Source of the DNA: Acholeplasmataceae bacterium
Lineage (GTDB): Bacteria; Bacillota_I; Bacilli_A; Acholeplasmatales; Acholeplasmataceae
Direction of reading: 5' to 3'
NCBI GenBank assembly: GCA_003518475.1
Contig: DOYO01000023.1
Coordinates: 11,071-55,236, forward strand
Length of the DNA: 44,166 nt
A program made the translations under genes and the position numbers. The notes under the pieces are model-generated. The model was given only the letters and a program-made list of their open reading frames with translations, was not told the DNA's origin and made no database searches. Of this stretch, positions 32,572 to 41,602 are shown piece by piece (within the stretch, counting starts at the first letter, position 1; every line of letters begins with the position of its first letter).

Positions 32572-34881
32572 ATGGAATTATCAAAGAGTCTGCCTGCAAT
32601 CGTCGTACGTGGCACCATGCCAATCCCAAATAATGATTTTCGTATTGAAGTCGGACGCAAAGTCTCCCTTAAGGCTGTAGAAGAAGCTGAAAAGAACTTT
32701 GGCGGATATGCTCTAGTCCTCATTCAAAAGAATCCATTGATTGAAGAACCTACTAAAGAAGATATTGAACAGTATGGTACGTTGGTCAAGGTTCAAATGA
32801 AGATTAAGCTGCCAAATGACGCATACAAAGTCAAGCTCACCGTATTATCCAGAATCAAGGTCAAGGAATATTTCATAACCGAACCTTATTTTGTTGCTGA
32901 ATACGATGAAATAGATACAATCGCTGGAAATGTGGATGAAGAAGTGACGCTCGTGAAAATGATCGTGACTGAAGTTGCAGCCAACGCGCAAACCATTTTA
33001 GTACCTAATAACCAGGTCTTAGAAAAGATCCAGCAAGGATTGACTTCTGAAAAGGTCTGCGACCTTGTTATTTTCAGTTTGAAGTCACCCGATCAAACAA
33101 AATACCGTTATCTTGAAGAAGCCAATTTGAACGTTCGTTTACGCATGCTTCTAGAAGATATCAACAAACAAAAAATGATCGTCGATCTCGAACAGAAGAT
33201 CAACGATGAAATCAAGAAGTCCATCGATGAAAATCAAAAGGAATACTATCTTCGTGAAAAGATGCGCGCCATTCAAAATGAGCTCGGAGACAAAGCGAAG
33301 AGAGAAGATGAAATCGACGAGCTCAGAACCAAGATCTTAAAGGCTAAAATGCCTAAAAATATCGAAGAAAAGGCTTTAGTAGAACTTTCTCGCTATTCAA
33401 GCACGCCAGCTGCGATGGCTGAATCCTCCATCATCAAGACATACCTTGATTTATTAGTTGATCTTCCATGGAAGAAAGCTTCCAAGGATAATTATGACTT
33501 GGTCAAGGTCAAGGAAGAATTGGATAAGAACCATTACGGACTTGAAAATGTCAAGGAAAGAATAATCGAGTACCTGGCAGTCAAGATCATGACGAAGAGA
33601 AATCCACAGACCATCCTTTGTCTTTCAGGCCCCCCAGGGGTCGGAAAAACTTCCTTAGCGATTTCGATCGCAAGCGCATTGAACCGTAAGTTCGTTAAAC
33701 AATCTTTAGGCGGAATCAGAGATGAATCCGAAATAAGAGGACATAGAAGAACCTATATCGGGGCAATGCCAGGAAGAATCATCAAGGGCATGAAGGATGC
33801 AGGAACGATCAATCCAGTATTCTTGCTGGATGAAATCGATAAGATGTCATCCGATTATAAGGGAGATCCAGCATCCGCGATGCTTGAAGTACTAGATCCT
33901 GAACAGAATGCTAAGTTCTCCGATCATTACCTTGAAGAACCATATGATTTATCACAAGTATTGTTCATTACGACTGCGAACTATTTGGAAAACGTTCCTG
34001 CACCTCTTAGAGACCGTATGGAAATCGTTGAACTTTCTTCTTATACAGAACAAGAAAAGTTCCAGATCGGAAAGCGTCATTTGATCGCGAAGCAATTGAA
34101 AGCGCATGGGATTACATCCAAAGAATTTTCCATCACCGATGAAACCATCTACTACATCATCCAACACTACACGAGAGAAGCTGGTGTCCGCGAGCTTAAC
34201 CGCTTTATCGGCGCGTTAATCAGAAAAGGAATCAAAGAAATCTTGATGACAAAAAAAGGAAAGATCGATATCACGCTTCAAAATGTTGAAGATTATATCG
34301 GTAAACCTAAATACATGCATAACCTATCCGATGAAAAAGAACAAATCGGTGTCGTTACCGGTTTAGCGTATACCGCTTTCGGGGGAGATACTCTTCCTGT
34401 CGAAGTGACTTACTATAAGGGAAAAGGCATGCTCCTCTTAACAGGCAAGCTCGGTGATGTCATGAAGGAAAGTGCGCAAACCGCATTGTCATTCGTGAAA
34501 TCAAATGCTGTAGCCTTAGGCATCGATGCCGAAATATTCAATAACAATGACTTCCACGTTCACGTTCCTGAAGGCGCCGTTCCAAAAGACGGTCCATCCG
34601 CAGGCATTACCATCGCAACAGCGATCGTATCTGCTGCAACGCACAGATTCGTGAAAAAGGATGTTGGAATGACTGGAGAAATCACGCTTCGAGGCTATGT
34701 GCTTCCGATCGGCGGTTTGAAGGAAAAGTCGATTGCTGCACACAGAAGCGGACTCAAGACCATCTTGATTCCAAAAGATAATGTCCGTGACATTGATGAC
34801 ATTCCAGAAGAAGTCAGAAACGCACTCACGATCATCCCTGTTGAAAATGTGACTGACGTATTCCAATATGCATTGAAATAG
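32572..34881 (+). CDS. lon: ATP-dependent protease Lon
   Basis: The 769-residue LonA protease degrades misfolded and regulatory proteins. It has an N-terminal substrate-recognition domain (1-~200), a coiled-coil linker, an AAA+ module with Walker A GPPGVGKTS and Walker B VFLLDEIDK, and a C-terminal peptidase domain. The catalytic dyad is Ser676 (PKDGPSAG) and Lys719 (GGLKEK), spaced 43 residues apart as in other LonA enzymes. Length is typical. The start follows GGAAGTGAG. It is expressed from its own promoter without a visible heat-shock operator. The terminator region merges with a possible engB promoter. Confidence 0.97.
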   Translation: MELSKSLPAIVVRGTMPIPNNDFRIEVGRKVSLKAVEEAEKNFGGYALVLIQKNPLIEEPTKEDIEQYGTLVKVQMKIKLPNDAYKVKLTVLSRIKVKEYFITEPYFVAEYDEIDTIAGNVDEEVTLVKMIVTEVAANAQTILVPNNQVLEKIQQGLTSEKVCDLVIFSLKSPDQTKYRYLEEANLNVRLRMLLEDINKQKMIVDLEQKINDEIKKSIDENQKEYYLREKMRAIQNELGDKAKREDEIDELRTKILKAKMPKNIEEKALVELSRYSSTPAAMAESSIIKTYLDLLVDLPWKKASKDNYDLVKVKEELDKNHYGLENVKERIIEYLAVKIMTKRNPQTILCLSGPPGVGKTSLAISIASALNRKFVKQSLGGIRDESEIRGHRRTYIGAMPGRIIKGMKDAGTINPVFLLDEIDKMSSDYKGDPASAMLEVLDPEQNAKFSDHYLEEPYDLSQVLFITTANYLENVPAPLRDRMEIVELSSYTEQEKFQIGKRHLIAKQLKAHGITSKEFSITDETIYYIIQHYTREAGVRELNRFIGALIRKGIKEILMTKKGKIDITLQNVEDYIGKPKYMHNLSDEKEQIGVVTGLAYTAFGGDTLPVEVTYYKGKGMLLLTGKLGDVMKESAQTALSFVKSNAVALGIDAEIFNNNDFHVHVPEGAVPKDGPSAGITIATAIVSAATHRFVKKDVGMTGEITLRGYVLPIGGLKEKSIAAHRSGLKTILIPKDNVRDIDDIPEEVRNALTIIPVENVTDVFQYALK

Positions 34882-34889
34882 TTTATAAT
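34867..34889 (+). promoter_or_regulatory. Possible engB promoter (TATAAT at 34884-34889)
   Basis: TATAAT follows the lon stop by 2 bases. A weak -35 (TTCCAA) 17 bases upstream overlaps the lon 3' end. Transcription would begin near 34896, inside the 5' arm of the lon terminator. Confidence 0.45.
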
Positions 34890-34891
34890 GA

Positions 34892-34917
34892 AAGTAGTCT
34901 TAGGGACTACTTTTTTC
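34892..34917 (+). terminator. lon terminator
   Basis: AAGTAGTC (34892-34899) / GACTACTT (34905-34912), 5-base loop, T6. Confidence 0.88.
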
Positions 34918-34928
34918 ATAGAAAAGGA

Positions 34929-35516
34929 ATGAAACCATTGATTAAAGAAGCAATTTATATTAAAAGTCTGACAGATTTAAAGGATGAACCGGAAAAGAAA
35001 CCACAGATTCTATTATTAGGCAGAAGCAATGTCGGTAAAAGTTCTTTTATCAACAGCTTGACACATAGAAAAAATCTAGCTAGAGTATCAAATACGCCAG
35101 GGAAGACAATCGCCCTGAATTTTTATCTATTGAATCAATCCTTTTACCTGGTGGATGCACCTGGTTACGGATATGCGAAGCGATCCAAGACAGCAAAGGA
35201 TCAATTCATCATCATGCTGGAAAACTATTTATTGCATGCGACAGAATTGAAATTGGTTTGCCAATTGATTGATTTCAAGGTCGGACCGACCAAAGCGGAT
35301 TTGGAAACCTTGGCATGGCTCAAGGAAATGCAGGTCGATATCATGATTGTTGCGACGAAGAAGGATAAGATCAATAATACGCATCAATTCAAGCAGGAAC
35401 AGGAAATCAAGAAATTATTGGGAAATCCTAAAGCATTTTACGCGATTTCCAATGTTACGAAAGAAAATATCGAGAAGATTGAGGAAATATTCTTAAATAA
35501 AGTCATGGGGGTGTGA
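34929..35516 (+). CDS. engB: Ribosome-biogenesis GTPase EngB/YsxC
   Basis: This 195-residue TrmE-Era-type GTPase is needed for large-subunit assembly. G1 is GRSNVGKSS, G2 the Thr in SNTPGKT, G3 DAPGYGYA (also the family's hallmark) and G4 TKKDK, with the SNV G5 region near the end. The lon-engB order is the classical Firmicutes arrangement (lonA-ysxC). The start is uncertain. AAAAGGA abuts ATG 34929 with no spacing, while TTG 34938 (codon 4) is 9 bases away, so translation may begin at the TTG. It overlaps the degV gene region with no gap. Confidence 0.95.
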   Translation: MKPLIKEAIYIKSLTDLKDEPEKKPQILLLGRSNVGKSSFINSLTHRKNLARVSNTPGKTIALNFYLLNQSFYLVDAPGYGYAKRSKTAKDQFIIMLENYLLHATELKLVCQLIDFKVGPTKADLETLAWLKEMQVDIMIVATKKDKINNTHQFKQEQEIKKLLGNPKAFYAISNVTKENIEKIEEIFLNKVMGV

Positions 35517-35518
35517 TG

Positions 35519-36370
35519 ATGAATAAAGTATTGATTATGACCGATTCAACAGCGGATTTAAGCAAGGATTTCAGAGAGTCTTATAATATCTTATCCATAC
35601 CCTTGTATGTCAGATTCGATGATGAGATTTACTTGGATGGTGTCGATCTGACCCCGGAAGAGCTTTATCATAAAGTGACTGAAAAAAACATGATGCCAAA
35701 GACTTCTGCCGTGTCTCCTGGAGATTTCATCTCATTTTTTAGCAAGTATTTGACGGATGGCTATGATTTGGTTTATATCGGAATCGGCGCGAAGCTATCG
35801 GCGACGCATCAATCAGCGCTTCTTGCCAAGGATGATGTCAATTCTGAAAGAATCCACATCATCGATTCTAAAAACCTGTCATCCGGGATCGCCTTATTGG
35901 TATTAAAGGCATGCGACTTAAGAAATCAAGGCAAGTCAGCAGTTGAAATCAAAGATGAAATCGAAAGAATCATTCCCAATGTCAGAAGCCAGTTCGCCAT
36001 TCAAACCTTGGATTATCTCCATAAAGGCGGACGTGCAAGTGGAACCGCGAAGCTCGTCGGTACAATTTTGGGCATAAAGCCGATCATCAAGGTCAAAAAC
36101 GGCTCACTTGATATCTATAAAAAGCCTGTCGGAAAGATGTCAAGAGCTTTGGATATCATGCTGGAAGATTATTTCAAGGAAGGTGAGAACCTGGATTTGG
36201 ATTATGTCATGATCACCCACAGTTTGGCGAACAAGCAAGCGATCTATATGATTGAAAAGATTAAAGAAAAAACGAAACCATTGCATATCATCGAATCTAA
36301 AGCCGGCTGTGTGATTTCTTCACATTGCGGCGCTGGAACAATCGGTTTACTTTATATTGTAAAACAATAA
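35519..36370 (+). CDS. DegV-family fatty-acid-binding protein
   Basis: The 283-residue protein of the DegV/FakB fold starts MNKVLIMTDSTADLS. It contains the Ser-rich lipid-carboxylate motif KTSAVSPGDF, IIDSKNLSSG and the family's C-terminal SHCGAGTIG. FakB-type members present fatty acids to the FakA kinase for phospholipid synthesis; no fakA is in view. Three overlapping starts are possible (GTG 35513, ATG 35516, ATG 35519). The last gives the best spacing from GGGGGTG and the usual family N-terminus. It is transcribed with engB and the small lipoprotein gene downstream. Confidence 0.92.
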   Translation: MNKVLIMTDSTADLSKDFRESYNILSIPLYVRFDDEIYLDGVDLTPEELYHKVTEKNMMPKTSAVSPGDFISFFSKYLTDGYDLVYIGIGAKLSATHQSALLAKDDVNSERIHIIDSKNLSSGIALLVLKACDLRNQGKSAVEIKDEIERIIPNVRSQFAIQTLDYLHKGGRASGTAKLVGTILGIKPIIKVKNGSLDIYKKPVGKMSRALDIMLEDYFKEGENLDLDYVMITHSLANKQAIYMIEKIKEKTKPLHIIESKAGCVISSHCGAGTIGLLYIVKQ

Positions 36371-36393
36371 CACTATAGAAAAGGACTTATATC

Positions 36394-36690
36394 ATGAAAA
36401 AAATATTGACTTTACTCGTTATGTTAATGATAGGACTAAATCTTGCAGCATGCACGGGTTTAGAATCCAGTGATGGACCTTATACGATTACCTTTGATTC
36501 GCAAGGCGGTAGTTTTATTGAACCTTTGGAATTTGAAGCGCTAAAAATCGGATTGCCTGATGAAGTTCCAACCAAAGATGGCTATATATTTCAAGGATGG
36601 TATTTAGATCCTGAAGGGCTATATCCGATGGCGTTTAACGCAGGATTAGTCTCTAATTTGACAGTCTATGCGAAATGGATTCCAGAGTAA
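36394..36690 (+). CDS. Small lipoprotein with a single InlB-type B-repeat
   Basis: The 98-residue protein has a lipoprotein signal peptide with lipobox LAAC (Cys20). It is followed by one complete Listeria-Bacteroides (InlB B) repeat (~30-96): ITFDSQGGSF, then GYIFQGWYLDPEG and LTVYAKW. Nothing follows the repeat, so it is a minimal anchored repeat domain. The module is the same type as those at the start of the giant lipoprotein at the left edge. The role is unknown; B-repeats usually mediate surface interactions. AAAAGGA precedes the ATG, and it is the last gene of engB-degV-lipoprotein. Confidence 0.85.
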   Translation: MKKILTLLVMLMIGLNLAACTGLESSDGPYTITFDSQGGSFIEPLEFEALKIGLPDEVPTKDGYIFQGWYLDPEGLYPMAFNAGLVSNLTVYAKWIPE

Positions 36691-36723
36691 TCCATGATTA
36701 AGTTATAACATACACCAATGATT

Positions 36724-36756
36724 GAGGGAGAGCGAATCAGCTTTCCCTCTTCTTTT
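36724..36756 (+). terminator. Terminator of engB-degV-lipoprotein unit
   Basis: GAGGGAGAGC / GCTTTCCCTC (one G-U) with a 6-base loop and a T-rich tail. Confidence 0.88.
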
Positions 36757-36779
36757 ATTCATGCAATCCAGATTAATTC

Positions 36780-36808
36780 TTTACATTTTTAAATTCTTAT
36801 GTTATCAT
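36780..36808 (+). promoter_or_regulatory. Promoter of T-box-controlled valS operon
   Basis: TTTACA (36780-36785), 17 bases, extended -10 TGT-TATCAT (36803-36808). Confidence 0.75.
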
Positions 36809-36818
36809 TAATTTAGTA

Positions 36819-37050
36819 GCAAAGAAGAGGAAGAGTAGTGCTTATCCCTAGTTCTAGAGACAGATTGAAATGGTGAAAAATCTGACAGGAAAGCATGAAG
36901 GTAGCCTTGGAGCTGATGGAATGAACAAATAAGTAGTTTCATCCGTAAAACCCGCGTTAAGGGTATTAAGCGCCAGATTCTTAAAATCTGGAATTAAGGT
37001 GGTACCACGGATAACTTCGCCCTTAGACATTGTTCTAAGCGCTTTTTTTA
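36819..37050 (+). promoter_or_regulatory. T-box leader (probably valine-specific)
   Basis: This is a canonical T-box riboswitch, which reads uncharged tRNA. Stem I includes the AGAGA bulge (near 36856), an apical stem CAGATT/AATCTG and the GGTG loop. The specifier region is GAAGGTAGCC followed by TTGGAG. Counted from the CCTTGGAG side (NNN-purine), the codon is GTA (36901-36903, Val), which agrees with valS downstream. Counted from GAA it would read GGT, so the register carries one extra base. Stem III is CCAGATT/AATCTGG. The T-box GGTGGTACCACGG lies at 36998-37010, and the terminator stem (37019-37027 with 37034-37042, one mismatch) ends in T7. Uncharged tRNA-Val would favour the antiterminator. 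Confidence 0.93.
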
Positions 37051-37071
37051 TTTAAAATGAGAGGTATGCAT

Positions 37072-37608
37072 GTGAAAACATTAGAAACAGAACGACTGAT
37101 CTTAAGAGAACTCAATCTAGATGATCTTGAATCATTCTATGAGTATGCTAAAAAACCGAATATAGGACCCAGTGCCGGCTGGCATCCCCACCAATCCATC
37201 GATGAGAGCTTAAAAATCCTCAAGATGATGATCCATGAGGATGAAGTCTGGTGCATCACCTTGAAATCAAACAAACATATGATCGGCACAATCGGACTTC
37301 ATGTGAGAAACTTCGATAACGCGATGGCCAACCGGAAGGAAATCGGATATGTGTTAGACGATACCTATTGGGGTCAGGGATTGATGGTCGAAGCGGTCAA
37401 TGCTGTTTTACTGTATGCATTTTATGATGTGGAACTCGATGAAGTGGTGTGCGGACATATGGTTTCAAATATCCAATCGCGCAGGGTGATTGAAAAGACA
37501 GGTTTTATCTATACCCATGAAGAAGACAGAGACCATTTTGACGGCACCAAAGTGCCGATCAAGATGTATAAAATTAAAAAAAATGATTATGTAGGAGAAA
37601 AAAGATGA
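37072..37608 (+). CDS. RimJ/RimL-type GNAT acetyltransferase
   Basis: The 178-residue protein matches Acetyltransf_3 (RimJ/RimL-like) GNATs. It starts LETERLILREL, has strand MIGTIGLHVR, the acetyl-CoA-binding region EIGYVLDDTYWGQGLMVEA (Q-G-x-M replacing the usual G-x-G/A) and a C-terminal VIEKTGF. Substrate is unknown, perhaps an N-terminal or side-chain amine. It is the first gene after the T-box and overlaps valS by 4 bases, so its synthesis should follow valine-tRNA charging. Start GTG 37072 is chosen because GAGAGG lies 7 bases upstream; ATG 37057 and 37066 are too close to or before that site. Confidence 0.85.
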   Translation: MKTLETERLILRELNLDDLESFYEYAKKPNIGPSAGWHPHQSIDESLKILKMMIHEDEVWCITLKSNKHMIGTIGLHVRNFDNAMANRKEIGYVLDDTYWGQGLMVEAVNAVLLYAFYDVELDEVVCGHMVSNIQSRRVIEKTGFIYTHEEDRDHFDGTKVPIKMYKIKKNDYVGEKR

Positions 37609-40184
37609 CAAACTTAAAGACAAAATACGATTTTAAAGAGGTTGAAGAAAATCGTTATGAAATATGGTTGAAGAAAGAATATTTCAAGAGTGGAGATCCA
37701 GAAAAGAAGCCGTTCACGATTGTAATCCCGCCACCTAACGTTACCGGCAAGCTGCACTTGGGTCATGCCTGGGACAACACGATTCAAGATATCATCATCA
37801 GAAGAAAAAGGATGATGGGATTTGACGCGCTTTATCTGCCTGGCATGGATCATGCCGGCATCGCTACGCAAGCCAAGGTTGATGAACGCCTTAAAAAACA
37901 AGGTATTTCCAGATATGATTTGGGCAGAGAAGAATTTCTAAAGGTTGCCTGGTCCTGGAAGGATGAATATGCATCCCATATTAAAAAGCAGTGGGCTGCT
38001 TTAGGGAATTCGTTAGACTATTCAAAGGAACGATTCACATTGGATGAAACGCTCAATCAGGCTGTCACGCATGTCTTTATCACTATGTATGAAAAGGGCT
38101 TGATTTATCGTGGAAACAGAATCATCAACTGGGATGTCGAAGCGAAAACCGCATTATCTAATATCGAGGTTGAACACGTTGAACAACAGGGTAAACTATA
38201 TTATTTCAGATATCCGTTTGTTGATCAAAAGGGGTATTTGATCATCGCGACAACACGCCCTGAAACAATGTTTGCCGATCAGGCGCTAATGGTTCATCCA
38301 TCGGATACCCGTTATCTATCTGTTATCGGTAAGAAAGTATATATTCCAGGTACGAAAGTCGCCATTCCAGTCATCACCGATGAGTATGTCGATATGACCT
38401 TTGGCACGGGATGTGTCAAGGTAACTCCAGCGCATGACCAAAATGACTTTGAAGTTGGAAAACGCCATCATTTAGAGATGCCATTATGCATGAAAGATGA
38501 TGGAACAATGAACGAACTCGCCTTCCAATATGACGGCATGGAGAGATTTAGCTGCCGTGAAGCCTTGGTTAAGGATTTGAAAAAGCTTGATTTGGTTGAA
38601 AAAATAGAAGATTATACTAATAATTTAGGATTCTCAGAGAGAACAGGCGTTGTTGTTGAACCGAGATTGTCCCTTCAGTGGTTCATCAAGATGGATGAAA
38701 TCGCGAAAGACACCTTAGAAAGAAGCAAGGCAGAATTCGTACCTGCCAGATTCAAAAAAATATTCACCAACTGGATGACAGACATCCAGGATTGGTGCAT
38801 TTCCCGCCAGTTGTGGTGGGGTCATAGAATCCCTGCGTGGTATAAAGAAGATCAAGTGAAGGTTCAAATCACTTCACCAGGTGAAGGCTGGATTCAGGAT
38901 GAAGATGTCCTAGATACCTGGTTTTCATCCGCATTATGGCCTTTTTCAACCTTGGGATGGCCAACCGTGACAGAAGACTTTAAAAAGTACTATCCAACGA
39001 GTGTCTTAGTCACCGGTTACGATATCATTTTCTTCTGGGTTGCCAGAATGATTTTCCAAGGTCTGGAATTCACGGATCAGGATCCATTTGAAACCGTATT
39101 GATCCATGGGCTGATCCGCGATAAAGAAGGCAAGAAGATGAGCAAATCCTTAGGTAACGGGGTTGATCCGATGGATGTGATTGCCAAATACGGCGTTGAC
39201 GCCCTTAGATACTTTTTAGCAACCAATTCCGCGCCAGGCGCAGACCTTCGCTATGAAGAAGAAAAGGTTGAATCCTCATGGAATTTCATCAACAAGCTTT
39301 GGAACATCACACGCTTCATCACGCTGAATATCGATGATAAGAATGTTGAAATCAATCAAGAAACCTTGAATCTTCAAGACAAGTGGATTTTATCCAGATT
39401 ATCTCAAGTCATTACCGAATCAGACTATAATTATGAGAAGTTTGAATTTGGCGAAGCGTCACGTACGCTCTATAACTTCATTTGGGATGAATTCGCTTCC
39501 TGGTACGTCGAATTTGCGAAATTAGCCCTCCAAAATGAAAAGACGAGAATGAATACACAAGCAGTTCTATTGCACGTCTTAAAGGCAGTCCTCAAGATGA
39601 TGCACCCGTTCATTCCATTCGTCACCGAGAAATTATTCTTAGAAATCAGCGATGAAGAATCGATCATGATTTCAAAGTGGCCGGTTGCTGGATTCGTTGA
39701 TCAAGAAGCTATTGATCAGTTCAAGGAATTGATGGATTCCATCGTCAAGGTCAGAAATTTAAGGGCTGAGCAGAATGTTGTACCGTCCAAGCCCTTGGAT
39801 ATCCATTTAGTTATTGATGATGAAGCTTATTTCCAGGTTTTATCGAACCAAATTCAGTATTTTAAGAAGTTTTTGAACGCTGAAGAGTTGCACATGGAAA
39901 AATCTTTATCAACAACTGATGAATCTATCTTGCTTGTCGGAAATAAGATCTTGACCTACGTCATGAAATCAGGCTTGATCGATCCTGAAAAGGAAAAGGA
40001 AGCCTTGGAAAAACAACAAGTAACATTAGAATCTGAAATCAAGAGAAGCGAATCCTTGGTGAATAACCCATCCTTCACCTCCAAGGCACCTGAGGCGAAG
40101 CTCAATGCTGAAAAAGAAAAGTATGCCAATTATTTAAAACAATATGAAATCGTGGTTGAAAAATTAAAGACCTATGCTAAATAA
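37605..40184 (+). CDS. valS: Valyl-tRNA synthetase
   Basis: This 859-residue class Ia synthetase charges tRNA-Val. The HIGH motif is HLGH within PPPNVTGKLHLGH, and the KMSKS motif is KKMSKSLGNG. An editing CP1 domain lies between them (ATTRPETMFADQ, GTGCVKVTPAHDQNDF). The anticodon-binding domain and a C-terminal coiled-coil arm (~790-859) follow. Length is close to that of Bacillus ValS. It overlaps the upstream GNAT gene by 4 bases and folC downstream by 11. Regulation by the T-box leader agrees with its specificity. Confidence 0.97.
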   Translation: MTNLKTKYDFKEVEENRYEIWLKKEYFKSGDPEKKPFTIVIPPPNVTGKLHLGHAWDNTIQDIIIRRKRMMGFDALYLPGMDHAGIATQAKVDERLKKQGISRYDLGREEFLKVAWSWKDEYASHIKKQWAALGNSLDYSKERFTLDETLNQAVTHVFITMYEKGLIYRGNRIINWDVEAKTALSNIEVEHVEQQGKLYYFRYPFVDQKGYLIIATTRPETMFADQALMVHPSDTRYLSVIGKKVYIPGTKVAIPVITDEYVDMTFGTGCVKVTPAHDQNDFEVGKRHHLEMPLCMKDDGTMNELAFQYDGMERFSCREALVKDLKKLDLVEKIEDYTNNLGFSERTGVVVEPRLSLQWFIKMDEIAKDTLERSKAEFVPARFKKIFTNWMTDIQDWCISRQLWWGHRIPAWYKEDQVKVQITSPGEGWIQDEDVLDTWFSSALWPFSTLGWPTVTEDFKKYYPTSVLVTGYDIIFFWVARMIFQGLEFTDQDPFETVLIHGLIRDKEGKKMSKSLGNGVDPMDVIAKYGVDALRYFLATNSAPGADLRYEEEKVESSWNFINKLWNITRFITLNIDDKNVEINQETLNLQDKWILSRLSQVITESDYNYEKFEFGEASRTLYNFIWDEFASWYVEFAKLALQNEKTRMNTQAVLLHVLKAVLKMMHPFIPFVTEKLFLEISDEESIMISKWPVAGFVDQEAIDQFKELMDSIVKVRNLRAEQNVVPSKPLDIHLVIDDEAYFQVLSNQIQYFKKFLNAEELHMEKSLSTTDESILLVGNKILTYVMKSGLIDPEKEKEALEKQQVTLESEIKRSESLVNNPSFTSKAPEAKLNAEKEKYANYLKQYEIVVEKLKTYAK

Positions 40185-41409
40185 CGTCAATGAAGCAGTT
40201 CAATGGATTGAAAAACAAGTAAAATTTAAACCTAAAACTGATCTGGAACGCATGAGAAATGCGTATAAGATGCTTGGGATCAAGCTAGATCACATCAAAA
40301 AAATCCACGTTGCAGGAACGAATGGGAAGGGAAGCGTTTGTTCTTACCTGACGCATATCTTCATGGAACAGGGACTGAAGGTGGGGACATATACCTCGCC
40401 TTATTTGGTGCGTTTCAATGAACGGATCAGATATCAGTTTATAGAAATCCCAGATGATGAATTGTTTGAATTGATTCAGATGATTTATGATTTCAATATC
40501 AGCTATGAAAAAACGTTTGGGGAGTTTTTATCATTCTTTGAATTGCTCACCCTCATGAGCTTGCTATACTTCTCCAATAAAAAAGTGGATGTCATGATTA
40601 TGGAAGTCGGATTGGGCGGATTGTTGGATGCTACCAATGTGATCGATTATAATCTCTCCTTGATTTGTTCGATCGGTTTCGATCACATGAAGCAGCTTGG
40701 AAATACGCTGGAATCCATCTCATTCAATAAATTAGGCATTTTAAAGCCTGACAATCACTTGATTACGACAGTGGATCCATCTTTACATGCTTATTTCAAG
40801 GATTATGTAGCTTTAGTTCCCGCTACTGCGGAATATTATACATTCGCTGATGTTGAAAAAAGAAGTGACCTGCCATTGTCATTTTCTCATCAAGATGTCA
40901 CCTATGAACTCCCGCTCATTGGAGACTATCAAATCTTGAATGCTTTACTCTCGATCAAGGCTGTTCATTACTTATACCCTGAGATTTCAACAAAAACAAT
41001 CCAAGAAGGACTTAAAAAGACCGTTTGGCTTGGTCGTTTGGAAGAAGTTGAACCTCATATCTATATCGACGGCGCACATAACACCCATGCCATCGATGCT
41101 CTTAACGTGACTGTTGAAAATGCATTTAAAGGTAAATCAGTCTGGATTCTCTTTTCCGCCTTAGGCGATAAGGATATACCGGGCATGATCAAAAAAATTC
41201 ACGCATTCACTTCAAAAATTGTTGTTACAACGTTTCCAGATTCCAGATTTCAAGACTTATCACCGTTCTTATCCCCTACAGAAACCTACATTCCAAACGC
41301 CTTTGAGGCATTAAAGAAAATGAAGGGTGAAAGGGATAAGAATACGATTATTATCATTACAGGATCCTTGCATTTTATCGGGTATATCAAGCAGAATTAT
41401 CCTAAATAA
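40174..41409 (+). CDS. folC: Folylpolyglutamate synthase / dihydrofolate synthase family
   Basis: The 411-residue Mur-ligase-fold enzyme adds glutamates to folates. It has the ATP loop GTNGKGSVCSY (~48-58), TSPYLVRFNERI, the metal/ATP region EVGLGGLLDATN and the C-terminal-domain motif YIDGAHN. Length is typical. The valS-folC pairing is the classical Firmicutes order. The ATG lies inside the valS 3' end, giving an 11-base overlap and probable translational coupling. Expression would therefore also follow the valine T-box. A terminator follows after 6 bases. Confidence 0.95.
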   Translation: MLNNVNEAVQWIEKQVKFKPKTDLERMRNAYKMLGIKLDHIKKIHVAGTNGKGSVCSYLTHIFMEQGLKVGTYTSPYLVRFNERIRYQFIEIPDDELFELIQMIYDFNISYEKTFGEFLSFFELLTLMSLLYFSNKKVDVMIMEVGLGGLLDATNVIDYNLSLICSIGFDHMKQLGNTLESISFNKLGILKPDNHLITTVDPSLHAYFKDYVALVPATAEYYTFADVEKRSDLPLSFSHQDVTYELPLIGDYQILNALLSIKAVHYLYPEISTKTIQEGLKKTVWLGRLEEVEPHIYIDGAHNTHAIDALNVTVENAFKGKSVWILFSALGDKDIPGMIKKIHAFTSKIVVTTFPDSRFQDLSPFLSPTETYIPNAFEALKKMKGERDKNTIIIITGSLHFIGYIKQNYPK

Positions 41410-41415
41410 GATATA

Positions 41416-41447
41416 AAAACAGTCAATCGAAAGATTGCTGTTTTTTT
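41416..41447 (+). terminator. valS-folC operon terminator
   Basis: AACAG-T-CAATC / GATTG-CTGTT (one bulged T), GAAA loop, T7. Confidence 0.88.
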
Positions 41448-41541
41448 ATAAGAAATTCATATAGAAAGTTATTTTGGTTTCACCCTTCATAAAATGAAAG
41501 AAAACCGACGAAAAACCACTAAAACCGCTTATTGAAATAAC

Positions 41542-41562
41542 GGCTTAATGAAGCCATTTTTT
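41542..41562 (+). terminator. Second hairpin-T-run in folC-potA gap
   Basis: GGCTT / AAGCC stem with an AATG loop, then ATTTTTT. It sits 40 bases before the potA promoter and about 95 bases after the folC terminator. It could be a backup terminator or end an unrecognised small transcript. Confidence 0.5.
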
Positions 41563-41602
41563 CGGGGGTAAAATTTTCTAAAATGATTTTTAAGTTTTTC
41601 TA

